A stretch of 16,200 nucleotides of DNA from JBGSWE01 sp049292975 (GCA_049292975.1 JBATRZ010000011.1:1-16200); one strand, 5' to 3'; positions 1 through 6,195 are shown, counted from the first letter of the stretch. Made by a program: numbers and translations. Notes: generated by a model from the letters alone, not told the origin.

Positions 1-1573
1 CACCCATGGTGATGGCCGTACCGGCGATAGAAGCGGCATTCTGCACAGCTTCTTTGGCCACACGGGCGGGATCCACCACGCCTGCGGCCATAAGATCTAC
101 CAATTTATTCGGGCTATTCACATTAACACCTTGGCCCGCTTTGCCCTTGCGGACCTGCGGCAGCCACTCGTCAGCATTGAGGCCGGCATTGGTCAGCAGG
201 ATTCTAAACGGCTGTTCCAGGGCGCCAACCAGGATGGTCTTACCGGCAGCCACGGTAGCGTCATCGGTGGCGGCAGATTTGATAGCGCCCGAGGCATTTA
301 TCAGCGTCACGCCGCCGCCAGGTACCACGCCCTCAGACAAGGCAGCTTTTACGGCGGCTACGGCGTCGTCTACGCGGAACTTTTTCTCTTCTATCTCGGT
401 CTCGGTAGCACCGCCTACCTTGATTACGGCCACTTTGCCGCTAAGGGCTGCCTGGCGCTTGTCCAGCTGCTCGCGGTCGTATTCGGAGCTTGCGCTGGCC
501 GCTTGCGACTTAATCTGGCCGATGCGGCCCCTTACAGCGGCACCGGAACCAGCCCCCTCGATGATAGTCGTCTCGTCTTTGGTAACGATGACCTTACGGG
601 CGCTGCCTAAGTAATCCTCGCCCTCAACGTCAAACGTCTCGTGCAAATCGGCGGTATTAACCACGCCGCCCGTTAATACGGCGATGTCGTCCAGGATATC
701 TTTGCGGCGGTCGCCGAAAGCCGGCGCCTTGATGGCTACCACGTTCAGTACACCCTTGAGCTTGTTCAGCACCAAAGTGCCCAGTGCTTCACCATCCACA
801 TCTTCGGCGATGATAACCAGGTCTTTTTTGCCGCTAGCAGCCACGCGCTCTAAAACGGGCAGGAATTCCTGGATAGAACTAACCTTCTTGTCAGTGATAT
901 AAATATGCGGCTTGTCCAAAACCGCTTCCATGCGGGAAGTATCGGTCACCAGATACGGGCTAACAAAGCCGCGGTCAAAGGTAAAGCCCTCTACTACTTC
1001 GGATTCAAGATCCAAGCCCTGGCCTTCTTCAACTGTTACTACGCCGTCTTTGCCGACTTTTTCGATAACATCGGCGATAAGTTTGCCAATTTCCCCGTCG
1101 CCGGCCGAGATAGTGGCAACCTCGGCCACGCGGTTTTTCTTGCCTGTGATATCCTCTTTAAGACCATCCAGCGCACGTATAACATCATGAGCGGCCGCTT
1201 CCAGGCCGACTCTAAGCAGCATCGGGTTGTGCCCCGCGGCAATCAGTTTGTTGGCTTCATTCAGGATGTGATAGGTCAGTACAGTCACGGTGGTGGTACC
1301 GTCGCCTGCCACATCGTTCATCTTGCTGGCGGCCTGCTTGATAAGCTCGGCGCCTACCTTGTAACCCAGAGTTTCGTCATCGACATCGGCGATTTCCACG
1401 CCCTTAGCTACGGTCACACCGTCATGCGTGACGGTTGGGTGGCCATAGGATTTGCTGATAACCACGTTGCGGCCCTTTGGCCCCATGGTCGTTTTGACGG
1501 CGTTGTACAAAACTTCCGCGCCGCCTAATACCCTGCGGCGGGCGTCTTCGTCATAAAATACCTTCTTACTCAC
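1..1573 (-). CDS. groEL: 60-kDa chaperonin GroEL (C-terminus beyond window)
   Basis: ATP-driven cytosolic folding chaperone, the tetradecameric partner of GroES. The reverse strand reads from a GTG at 1571-1573 (V/M-S-K-K-V-F-Y-D-E-D) through about 524 codons to the window edge, so only the last ~20 residues of a normal ~545-aa GroEL are missing. Visible family signatures are TTMGPKGRNV near residue 28, the ATPase motif GDGTTT near residue 90 and the PGGG turn in the C-terminal equatorial domain. The GTG is chosen because GGAGGA lies 4 nt upstream; the ATG at 1586-1588 is in another frame and meets a stop after a few codons. It lies downstream of groES on the same strand with about 135 nt between, so the two are probably one operon under the CIRCE promoter. 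Identity is certain; only the exact end is unseen. Confidence 0.97.
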   Translation of the reverse strand, partial: MSKKVFYDEDARRRVLGGAEVLYNAVKTTMGPKGRNVVISKSYGHPTVTHDGVTVAKGVEIADVDDETLGYKVGAELIKQAASKMNDVAGDGTTTVTVLTYHILNEANKLIAAGHNPMLLRVGLEAAAHDVIRALDGLKEDITGKKNRVAEVATISAGDGEIGKLIADVIEKVGKDGVVTVEEGQGLDLESEVVEGFTFDRGFVSPYLVTDTSRMEAVLDKPHIYITDKKVSSIQEFLPVLERVAASGKKDLVIIAEDVDGEALGTLVLNKLKGVLNVVAIKAPAFGDRRKDILDDIAVLTGGVVNTADLHETFDVEGEDYLGSARKVIVTKDETTIIEGAGSGAAVRGRIGQIKSQAASASSEYDREQLDKRQAALSGKVAVIKVGGATETEIEEKKFRVDDAVAAVKAALSEGVVPGGGVTLINASGAIKSAATDDATVAAGKTILVGALEQPFRILLTNAGLNADEWLPQVRKGKAGQGVNVNSPNKLVDLMAAGVVDPARVAKEAVQNAASIAGTAITMG

Positions 1574-1591
1574 TTGTTCCTCCGTTCATAA

Positions 1592-1707
1592 ATTTCACAA
1601 TTTCCAATTTACATTTTTCATTAATTTATCATTTTTTCAGCTATCCTTTACTTGGCAAATGTTACCTTGTTAAATTACTGTGAATTGCTAAATGATAAAT
1701 GTGAAAT
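1592..1707. repeat. AT-rich imperfect palindrome between groES and groEL
   Basis: The intergenic spacer consists of short AT-rich words such as AATTTCCAATTTACA. Its ends are inverted: ATTTCACA at 1592-1599 matches TGTGAAAT at 1700-1707, and TTTATCATTT at 1625-1634 matches AAATGATAAA at 1690-1699. It starts 2 nt past the groES stop. In the operon mRNA it could fold into a long weak hairpin that separates or stabilises the two cistrons. Its style (stuttering 7-10 nt words) recalls the repeats inside tsaD, but I see no direct sequence identity. Confidence 0.6.
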
Positions 1708-1709
1708 GG

Positions 1710-2003
1710 TTATTTTACCGTCGCGTAAATGTTTTCTTCGCTCACCAGCAGATAGGTCTTGCCGTCCAGGCGGACCTCGGTGTTGGCGTAGCCGCCGTAG
1801 ATGACACGGTCGCCCACCTTAACCTGCATCGGGATACGCTCGTTATCGTCCCCAACCTTACCCGGACCAACCGCGGCAACTGTGGCCACCTGCGGCTTTT
1901 CCTTGGCGGCAGCGGGCAGATACAGTCCGCTCTTGGTCTTTGCTTCCGGTTCGTCCATCGTCAGCACGACATAATCGTTAAGCGGCGTCAGTGGTACGCT
2001 CAT
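1710..2003 (-). CDS. groES: 10-kDa co-chaperonin GroES
   Basis: Heptameric lid of the GroEL chamber, cytosolic. The 97-aa length is standard. The protein starts MSVPLTPLNDYVVL, has a mobile-loop segment (TKSGLYLPAAAKEKPQ, residues ~24-39) that contacts GroEL, then the conserved GPGK and VGDRVIYGGYA strands, and ends EENIYATVK. GGGGGAG lies a few bases upstream of the ATG, so translation is Shine-Dalgarno driven. It is the first gene of the groES-groEL operon and has a clear promoter, CIRCE operator and a 5' stem-loop just upstream. Confidence 0.97.
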   Translation of the reverse strand: MSVPLTPLNDYVVLTMDEPEAKTKSGLYLPAAAKEKPQVATVAAVGPGKVGDDNERIPMQVKVGDRVIYGGYANTEVRLDGKTYLLVSEENIYATVK

Positions 2004-2048
2004 ACACTCCCCCTTCTTTTAGATATAAATTAAAACGTAAAGCATAAA

Positions 2049-2084
2049 GATGATTGATATCTCTCGCAAATGGCATCAATCATC
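2049..2084 (-). promoter_or_regulatory. 5' stem-loop of the groES mRNA
   Basis: Perfect 10-bp inverted repeat, GATGATTGAT (2049-2058) and ATCAATCATC (2075-2084), around a 16-nt loop. The -10 box of the groES promoter ends at 2092, which predicts transcription starting near 2085. The stem would then begin at, or within a base or two of, the mRNA 5' end. Such 5'-terminal stems are known to protect mRNAs from 5'-end-dependent decay; that role here is inference. The stem abuts and slightly overlaps the CIRCE element. Confidence 0.6.
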
Positions 2085-2109
2085 AGCACTCATCATAGCC
2101 GAGTGCTAA
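2083..2109 (-). promoter_or_regulatory. CIRCE operator (HrcA binding site)
   Basis: On the reverse strand the element is TTAGCACTC, a 9-nt spacer, then GAGTGCTGA. The consensus is TTAGCACTC-N9-GAGTGCTAA, so there is a single mismatch in the second arm. CIRCE is the binding site of the heat-shock repressor HrcA upstream of groES in many bacteria. The -10 hexamer of the promoter lies in the CIRCE spacer, so bound HrcA would block RNA polymerase directly. No hrcA gene is in this window. Confidence 0.93.
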
Positions 2110-2121
2110 CGCGTCGGTCAA
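2092..2121 (-). promoter_or_regulatory. Promoter of groES-groEL
   Basis: Reverse-strand -35 TTGACC (2116-2121) and -10 TATGAT (2092-2097) are separated by 18 nt. The -35 begins 4 nt beyond the stop codon of the upstream gene. The expected start near 2085 gives a leader of about 80 nt before groES. Confidence 0.8.
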
Positions 2122-2124
2122 GTC

Positions 2125-2763
2125 CTAGCTTTTAAACAAAGGACGATTGTCCTGCAAGGTCGGTTCGTACTGGGTTAAAAGTGTGGCTACGGTTGCCAGG
2201 GCGGTGGTTTCCGCATTCCCGCCTGCCGGCATAGCAGTGTCCGGCCGCATACCCGCCAGCCCCAGGCTGCCCAGGGCGGCTTGGGTTGTAGCATCCTGCG
2301 GGACCTCATACATAACTTCATCGTCCAGGCTGGTAATACTCACCTCGTGCGCCGATCCATAAACCGAGAATTCCGTTTCCGATAAAAGGGCACGCAGCAC
2401 TCCGTTATTCTTGATTTTGAACTCAAAGAAAGCAAAACGCGGATCCAGGCGCCGTTCGCTGCCATGAGGCGCCGGCAGATACGGCACGCTGACCCGCACG
2501 CCCGAAGCCTTGGCGATAGGATTGGCCCAGGGCTTTGGTATCAATAGCATGCGTTCGTGCCCGGCAGGCACCGACTGGTTGGCGCCGCCAGCGATAATAA
2601 AGCGCCTGGCTACCGGCATAACGTCATCGATCGGCCGCATTTTGTCCCACAGGCCGGTAATCAGCCCCAGGGCTTCTGCGCGGCGCTCATGGGTATGCGG
2701 GCCAATCTGAAACTCAGCTTCAAAAGCTGCATAATCAAATCCGTTCGGTTCTGTGTTGCTCAT
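2125..2763 (-). CDS. Hypothetical protein, 212 aa
   Basis: I do not recognise this family. The protein has no signal peptide or membrane segment and looks soluble: a mixed acidic N-terminus, a central part with PHGSERRLDPRFAFFEFKIKNN (~residues 99-120; only key residues matter here) that looks like beta strands, and a low-complexity Ala/Gly/Thr-rich stretch near residues 160-195. The ATG start has no Shine-Dalgarno sequence; instead the promoter -10 box ends 9 nt before it, so the message is probably leaderless. It is monocistronic, with the groES promoter directly after its stop. Coding potential is supported by its length and by the promoter; function is unknown. Confidence 0.8.
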   Translation of the reverse strand: MSNTEPNGFDYAAFEAEFQIGPHTHERRAEALGLITGLWDKMRPIDDVMPVARRFIIAGGANQSVPAGHERMLLIPKPWANPIAKASGVRVSVPYLPAPHGSERRLDPRFAFFEFKIKNNGVLRALLSETEFSVYGSAHEVSITSLDDEVMYEVPQDATTQAALGSLGLAGMRPDTAMPAGGNAETTALATVATLLTQYEPTLQDNRPLFKS

Positions 2764-2772
2764 AACAGGTTT

Positions 2773-2801
2773 ATTTTACAACTTTTTATGGCGTAGGTCA
2801 A
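2773..2801 (-). promoter_or_regulatory. Promoter giving a leaderless mRNA for the 212-aa gene
   Basis: Reverse strand: -35 TTGACC (2796-2801), 17-nt spacer, -10 TAAAAT (2773-2778), then AAACCTGTT and the ATG. Transcription about 7 nt past the -10 would begin 0-3 nt before the start codon. Confidence 0.75.
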
Positions 2802-2809
2802 TTTTTGGC

Positions 2810-2837
2810 TTGAAGATTTGACAAAATGTAGTAAAAT
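2810..2837 (+). promoter_or_regulatory. Possible promoter of the 132-aa gene
   Basis: Forward strand TTGAAG (2810-2815), 16-nt spacer, TAAAAT (2832-2837). A better -35 match, TTGACA at 2818, is only 8 nt from the same -10 and cannot pair with it. It would give a leader of about 35 nt, with GGGGG (2866-2870) as the ribosome site 9 nt before the ATG. Confidence 0.4.
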
Positions 2838-2879
2838 TAACTGGTCACATTCACAATACCCGATTGGGGGCTCCTAAAA

Positions 2880-3278
2880 ATGGGAGACAAGACACACCGC
2901 TGCGTGCTCGGCACATTCCACCGGGTCCGCACCGAGCCCATGCCGCGAACCAAATTCACCAGGGCGTACTTCACCTCGGACTTCGTGCCGAGCGACGAGT
3001 GCCTCACCCTGATGGAGCGTGCGGCAGAGGGCATCGAGGGCATCGTTGGCGTCATCAAGACATTCGACGATGGGACGAGCTTTGCACTCGTCTTCGCAAC
3101 CGGCGTCCATACCGACGTCACAGCGGCTCTCTGGGTCACCGCGTTTAGAAAATTGTGCTCCGGCACACCGAAGCACCAGCGCGACAGCCTCGTCACCAAC
3201 CGCACCTTCGTCCACCCGGACCCCGTGCGCGAGCTCGTAGCAACTTATTCAGACCGCTACAGCTCCGACGACAGCTGA
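2880..3278 (+). CDS. Hypothetical protein, 132 aa, GC-rich
   Basis: Not recognised. The 132-aa product has no membrane segment or signal peptide. It contains RTKFTRAYFTSDFVPSDE (~residues 23-40), an aliphatic core (EGIVGVIKTFDDG, GTSFALVFATG) that looks like alternating helix and strands, and a charged C-terminus ending DRYSSDDS. I see no zinc, P-loop or HUH motif. The start follows GGGGG by 9 nt. Its wobble positions are strongly C/G and its codon use seems unlike its neighbours, which suggests recent acquisition (by eye only). The gene is followed by a structured non-coding stretch and faces the PRTase-like gene. It could conceivably be a small accessory or phage-derived protein, but nothing in the sequence proves it. 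Confidence 0.65.
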   Translation: MGDKTHRCVLGTFHRVRTEPMPRTKFTRAYFTSDFVPSDECLTLMERAAEGIEGIVGVIKTFDDGTSFALVFATGVHTDVTAALWVTAFRKLCSGTPKHQRDSLVTNRTFVHPDPVRELVATYSDRYSSDDS

Positions 3279-3300
3279 CGCTGGCACACGTGAATGGGAC

Positions 3301-3450
3301 GCCCCCTGGGCAGAACCGGCGGACCCTTGTGGTTCGAACGGCTCCCAGGGGGCAACCCAGGGCTTGGTTATAGAGCGAAAGCTCCAGTTTGTAAGATTTT
3401 TGTAGGCAACCGCTTACAACCAAATCTACCAACTGTACTACCAAGCCCTG
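3301..3450. other. Structured non-coding segment (candidate RNA)
   Basis: The 213-nt space between two convergent genes holds two neighbouring stem domains. Domain 1: GCCCCCTGGG (3301-3310) pairs with CCCAGGGGGC (3344-3353), with inner GAACC (3313-3317) and GGTTC (3331-3335). Domain 2: CAGGGCTTGGT (3358-3368) pairs with ACCAAGCCCTG (3440-3450), enclosing GAGC-GAAA-GCTC (3373-3384, a GNRA tetraloop if transcribed forward) and a stem closed by GCTTACAA (3412-3419). That last arm can pair either with TTGTAAG (3389-3395) or with TTGTAGGC (3400-3407), so two folds exclude each other. There is no U-run after either domain on either strand, so these are not ordinary terminators. Strand, transcription and identity are unknown. 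Confidence 0.45.
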
Positions 3451-3491
3451 ATCCTCCCTCCACCCGACTATCAGAGACTAATGACTTATTC

Positions 3492-4499
3492 CTAAACCTG
3501 TGCCTTGCGCTGACGAACAAAGTCACCAATGCTATCTACATTATTAAACCGTAGCGCTCTATCCTCATAATCGTCACGTTCACGTGACGGCTCAACCAGT
3601 ATCCTACCCTTGCTAGCATCAATCGCAAGCTGGTGTATCTCACGGCGCAGCTGCTGTGATTTCAAATCGGGTTTATCAGGGGCCACGCTCAAAAACCAAG
3701 CGCCGAGGCGCTGCGTTTCGCTGGCAGACAGATGTGACCGGTCAATATTGCGGTTGCCTACTCCACGGCCTTCCTCTGTCTTGTCGCTATACCACACTGG
3801 TAAATCGGCGTTACCGGTTGCATTGTTCTTGGCAAATACATTGCCCATCCAGTAGGTGGTGGCTACTCTTGCCTGCGGGAATGCACGCTCAAAGAATTTC
3901 TCAGCGTACGACAGCGTGCGGCCCGTAGAACGCACCTCATCTACAATGAGCACTGTCTTGCCATCAAACTGCGTTGGGGCCGTGTCAATAGCTGCTGTGA
4001 TTCCGTTTTGCCTATCCTTTGGATTGCTCAAAAAAACAGAGCGCAAGCTGCGAATAATCGAGGGGTCAATCTCGTCCACGCGGCTGGTACCAATGCCCTC
4101 TGGATCAATCGTGGAAGTCCATTGGTTGCGGTCTATATTCACAAAGCGATGCTTGGGTTCGGGCGCTGCAACGCCGTTCTCGTTACTAGCTAGCAGGGGC
4201 CAAAGTTCCCGGATCATCCAAGACAAAGGACGCGCTGATTTATCTAGCCACACAACATAGTCTACCGGCTGTCTGGTGCGTTCGCCCGTTTCGGAATCGA
4301 TTGATTCAACGCCGTTTGTTATCTGGTGAACCAGATTATCAGTAAGCCGTATGTATTCTGTCTTTAGGGCTTCATCGCTCTTGAAACTACCATCGGTGCG
4401 CTCATGCCCCTTTAAGAGGCTATATTCAAAGGTGTCCTGCACATCAATATCTGGCAGGGTCATCTGTACTGGCGATAGTGATTCAAAATCACGGTTCAT
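3492..4499 (-). CDS. Phosphoribosyltransferase-like protein, 335 aa
   Basis: The segment KTVLIVDEVRSTGRTL (residues ~181-196) matches the PRPP-binding motif of type I phosphoribosyltransferases: hydrophobic strand, two acidic residues, then a TG-T phosphate loop. DYVVWLDKSARPLSWMI (~80-96) fits the strand and loop that bind pyrophosphate near the N-terminus of that fold. About 80 N-terminal and about 100 C-terminal residues flank the core, far more than in the usual 170-220-aa enzymes, so its substrate cannot be inferred. It may be a nucleotide-salvage enzyme or a PRTase-fold accessory protein. The ATG has no Shine-Dalgarno site; the -10 box ends 9 nt before it. Next to a GC-rich gene and a structured segment, this looks like an accessory region. 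Confidence 0.7.
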   Translation of the reverse strand: MNRDFESLSPVQMTLPDIDVQDTFEYSLLKGHERTDGSFKSDEALKTEYIRLTDNLVHQITNGVESIDSETGERTRQPVDYVVWLDKSARPLSWMIRELWPLLASNENGVAAPEPKHRFVNIDRNQWTSTIDPEGIGTSRVDEIDPSIIRSLRSVFLSNPKDRQNGITAAIDTAPTQFDGKTVLIVDEVRSTGRTLSYAEKFFERAFPQARVATTYWMGNVFAKNNATGNADLPVWYSDKTEEGRGVGNRNIDRSHLSASETQRLGAWFLSVAPDKPDLKSQQLRREIHQLAIDASKGRILVEPSRERDDYEDRALRFNNVDSIGDFVRQRKAQV

Positions 4500-4508
4500 A
4501 TCTGTTAC

Positions 4509-4537
4509 ATTTTAGCATAAGCTTTACTTTTTGTCAA
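4509..4537 (-). promoter_or_regulatory. Promoter giving a leaderless mRNA for the PRTase-like gene
   Basis: Reverse strand: -35 TTGACA (4532-4537), 17-nt spacer, -10 TAAAAT (4509-4514), GTAACAGAT, ATG. Consensus -35 and the same geometry as the promoter at 2773-2801. Confidence 0.8.
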
Positions 4538-4557
4538 GATTTAATATATCGTTGCTA

Positions 4558-4566
4558 TGTTACAAT
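4558..4566 (+). promoter_or_regulatory. Extended -10 promoter for the small ORF and DDAH-like gene
   Basis: TGTTACAAT is a TGn-TACAAT extended -10 box; no convincing -35 lies upstream. The predicted start near 4573 is about 5 nt before the ATG at 4578, so the small ORF would be translated from a nearly leaderless message. Confidence 0.45.
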
Positions 4567-4577
4567 CGATGAAGCTT

Positions 4578-4751
4578 ATGACTAAGATAAAAACCAGAAT
4601 TTATTATCTGGGTTCACCCGCCGGCGAAACATTCGTTCAGGAGATGATGACTATCTGTTCACGCGACAAAGCGTATCCCGGGATACGATGCGAAGCGAAA
4701 CAGGTAGACAGCGCGCCATACGGAAGTTCCGGCAGGGGGAAGCCCCGATGA
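4578..4751 (+). CDS. Small upstream ORF, 57 aa, overlapping the DDAH-like start
   Basis: The ORF reads MTKIKTRIYYLGSP... and ends GRGKPR with a TGA that shares ATGA with the start codon of the next gene. In-frame ATGs also exist at 4557 and 4569, but the extended -10 box at 4558-4566 favours 4578. Nearly the whole ORF runs through the palindrome at 4596-4759. Rather than a conserved protein it may be a leader ORF: ribosomes translating it would open the hairpin that buries the downstream ribosome site and hand over at ATGA. The alternative is that the reading frame is a chance product of the repeat. Confidence 0.35.
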   Translation: MTKIKTRIYYLGSPAGETFVQEMMTICSRDKAYPGIRCEAKQVDSAPYGSSGRGKPR

Positions 4752-4759
4752 TAAATTCT
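4596..4759. repeat. Palindromic element copy 1, over the start of the DDAH-like gene
   Basis: An imperfect palindrome of 164 bp. The outer arms are AGAATTTATTATCTGGG (4596-4612) and CCCCGATGATAAATTCT (4743-4759). The centre is the perfect 16-bp palindrome CGTATCCCGGGATACG (4672-4687). The right arm contains the GGGGGA ribosome site, the ATG and the first codons (M-I-N-S) of the gene at 4748. The core resembles those at 5405-5427 and 9370-9400. Confidence 0.75.
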
Positions 4760-5800
4760 AAAGTACTGATGTCAGGCGCCGATTACTTCAGCGACACCCA
4801 AGCCATCAACGCCTATATGGATGCTCACGTCGCTGTAGATATCGGTAAGGCTGCCGAGGAGCACAATGCCATACGGATGAGCCTGGAATCTGCCGGCACA
4901 GAGGTGATCAAGATCCAGCCGCCCAGCGGCTGCCAGGACGGCGTTTACACCGCCAACTGGGCGCTTACCAGGGGCCAGAAGGCCGTCATGTCCCGCCTGC
5001 CGGATGCCCGTAAGGACGAAGAAGCCTTTGCAGCGGCCGAGTTGCACCGCCTGGGCTTCGATATCATCACAGTGCCTAATAACTGGCGCTTCTCCGGCCA
5101 GGGTGATGCCCTGCCCTGCGGCAATTACCTGTTCTGCGGCTCGGTCTACCGGACTGACGCTCAGGTTCATGCTTTTTTGGCTGAGACACTCGGCTACGAG
5201 GTTATCGGCCTGCAGACCAAACCCAAACGCCGCTTTTTCGGCCTGGGTCCGCGCGTCACCAACAAATATTCGGGCTGGCCGGACAGTTATTACTACGATT
5301 TAGATCTGGCCCTGGCCGTCATCAAAGCACCAAATGAAGAGACCTGCACCCACGGTGCCCCCACTTTGAGCGGCGGCGCGTTTTCTCTTCAAGAAAGCGA
5401 CCAAGGCGTACAAAGGTACGATGCGGGAGATTTAGCAGAGAAAAAACGTGCCGGCGCCAAAGAAGCCAGCAGTGCCGGCAGCCCTGCTGTTGGGCAGGCT
5501 GGCTGGTGTGGGTGCCGTGGACTGATCGCCTGGAGCCCCAGTGCGTTCAACTCGGATTCTGCGGCCAAAATCCGTGCCTTGCCGGTTGATAAGATAGAGG
5601 TCAGCTTTAAAGAGGCCCAGCACGCCTTCGCCTGCAACCTCGTCTCTACGGGCGAAACAGTGGTGATGAGCGCCTTCGCCCCGCGTTTAAAGAGAGAGCT
5701 TGAAGCCCGCGGCCTGAAGGTACTGACCCCTGTAGTCAAAGAATTGGGCAAGGGCGGCGGCTACATCCGCTGCACCACGTTGTCCCTGGACAACGTGTAG
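4748..5800 (+). CDS. Amidinotransferase/dimethylargininase-like protein with an in-frame insert
   Basis: Member of the guanidine-modifying (DDAH/arginine deiminase-like) superfamily, 350 aa from the ATG at 4748, chosen because GGGGGA lies about 8 nt upstream. Family landmarks in order: QDGVYTANWAL (63-73), FSGQGDAL (115-122, usually FEGxGD), YYYDLDLALA (181-190, usually YxHLD), FACNLVSTGETVVM (294-307) and GGGYIRCTTL (336-345) with the nucleophile position Cys342. The catalytic Glu and His positions thus appear as Ser116 and Asp184, so the standard hydrolase chemistry may be altered or lost; this could be normal for its subfamily. Residues ~200-257 (THGAPT... to ...WCGCRG) do not fit the family and correspond to a repeat insertion. 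Its stop codon touches the inverted repeat of the S23 cassette. Confidence 0.8.
   Translation: MINSKVLMSGADYFSDTQAINAYMDAHVAVDIGKAAEEHNAIRMSLESAGTEVIKIQPPSGCQDGVYTANWALTRGQKAVMSRLPDARKDEEAFAAAELHRLGFDIITVPNNWRFSGQGDALPCGNYLFCGSVYRTDAQVHAFLAETLGYEVIGLQTKPKRRFFGLGPRVTNKYSGWPDSYYYDLDLALAVIKAPNEETCTHGAPTLSGGAFSLQESDQGVQRYDAGDLAEKKRAGAKEASSAGSPAVGQAGWCGCRGLIAWSPSAFNSDSAAKIRALPVDKIEVSFKEAQHAFACNLVSTGETVVMSAFAPRLKRELEARGLKVLTPVVKELGKGGGYIRCTTLSLDNV
5345..5518. repeat. Palindromic element copy 2, in frame within the DDAH-like gene
   Basis: About 170 bp corresponding to codons ~200-257. Its ends are inverted: GCACCCAC (5346-5353) and GTGGGTGC (5508-5515). Inner arms CGGCGGCGCGTTTTCTCT (5371-5388) and AGAGAAAAAACGTGCCGG (5437-5454) are imperfectly inverted. 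The middle, GCGACCAAGGCGTA (5397-5410) followed by GGTACGATGCG (5415-5425), closely matches GCGACAAAGCGTATCC and GGATACGATGCG in copy 1. The length is a whole number of codons without stops, so the host gene stays open. Confidence 0.6.
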
Positions 5801-5830
5801 AGGTTAGAGTTCAGAGACTAGAGATTAGAG
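5799..5830. repeat. Left inverted repeat of the S23 cassette
   Basis: Reads AGAGGTTAGAG-TTC-AGAGACTAGAGATTAGAG. Its first two bases are the last two of the TAG stop of the DDAH-like gene. On the reverse strand it encodes the last residues (S-N-L-stop) of the four-helix-bundle protein. Confidence 0.75.
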
Positions 5831-6195
5831 CGTGCACGATGTGTCCGAATAAATGCACTTAGTAATTTTCCTGTTTCTTCAAGAGATTTTTGCGTAGCTT
5901 CATGTGATACCTCATCAATAAAGCCAAGATCACGCGCAATTTGAAGATGACTGTCCAATTCATAGAGAGATCCCTGTGCAATGACATAGAAGTGCTCTCT
6001 GTCCTTGCTTGCGGTTCTTCCAAATCCTTCAGCAATGTTCGCCGGAATGGACGTCGCTGCCCGCTTTATCTGTGAAGTCAGTGCGTACTTTTCGTCAGCA
6101 GGCAGTAATTTTGCAGCCCTGTAACTTACCAACACGAGTTCTCTGGCCTTCTGCCAGACTTTTAGATCCCTGTATGTTTTTATCCTTTGTTCCAT
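5818..6195 (-). CDS. Four-helix-bundle protein (S23/IVP family)
   Basis: A 125-aa protein of the family first found in intervening sequences of 23S rRNA genes, also related in fold to the Avd accessory protein of diversity-generating retroelements. Diagnostic segments are all present: YRDLKVWQKARELV (8-21), YALTSQIKRAATSIPANIAE (37-56) and IAQGSLYELDSHLQIARDLG (72-91). It should form a basic four-helix bundle, probably oligomeric, with a suspected nucleic-acid role; the biochemical function is unresolved. The start codon abuts the right repeat and the final codons lie in the left repeat, so gene and repeats form one cassette. It is inserted between unrelated genes here, not in rRNA, and no reverse transcriptase is present. 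Confidence 0.9.
   Translation of the reverse strand: MEQRIKTYRDLKVWQKARELVLVSYRAAKLLPADEKYALTSQIKRAATSIPANIAEGFGRTASKDREHFYVIAQGSLYELDSHLQIARDLGFIDEVSHEATQKSLEETGKLLSAFIRTHRARSNL

Noticed and set aside
131..1528. Long forward-strand frames across the groEL region.
   Set aside because: They are antisense shadows of groEL, whose reverse-strand product is unmistakable; GC-rich third positions keep them open.
1805..1850. GGGATACGCTCG in groES, similar to the palindrome core.
   Set aside because: It is conserved GroES coding sequence (ERIPMQVKVGD) with no inverted partner nearby.
3358..3450. tRNA-like sequence on the reverse strand (D-arm-like TAGTACAGTTGGTAGA between an acceptor-like GGGCTTG and CAAGCCC).
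   Set aside because: The D-stem does not pair, there is no T-arm with TTCGA before the 3' acceptor strand, and no proper anticodon arm. It is treated as part of an unknown structured segment.
3466..3485. CAGAGACTAATG resembles the conserved R element of group I introns.
   Set aside because: No matching S element (ATAGTCC type) follows, and the next gene's coding end begins at 3492; there is no room for an intron core.
4688..4747. An upstream in-frame ATG that would add 20 residues to the DDAH-like protein.
   Set aside because: These codons are part of the palindrome; the ATG at 4748 has a good GGGGGA ribosome site and the family's usual beginning.
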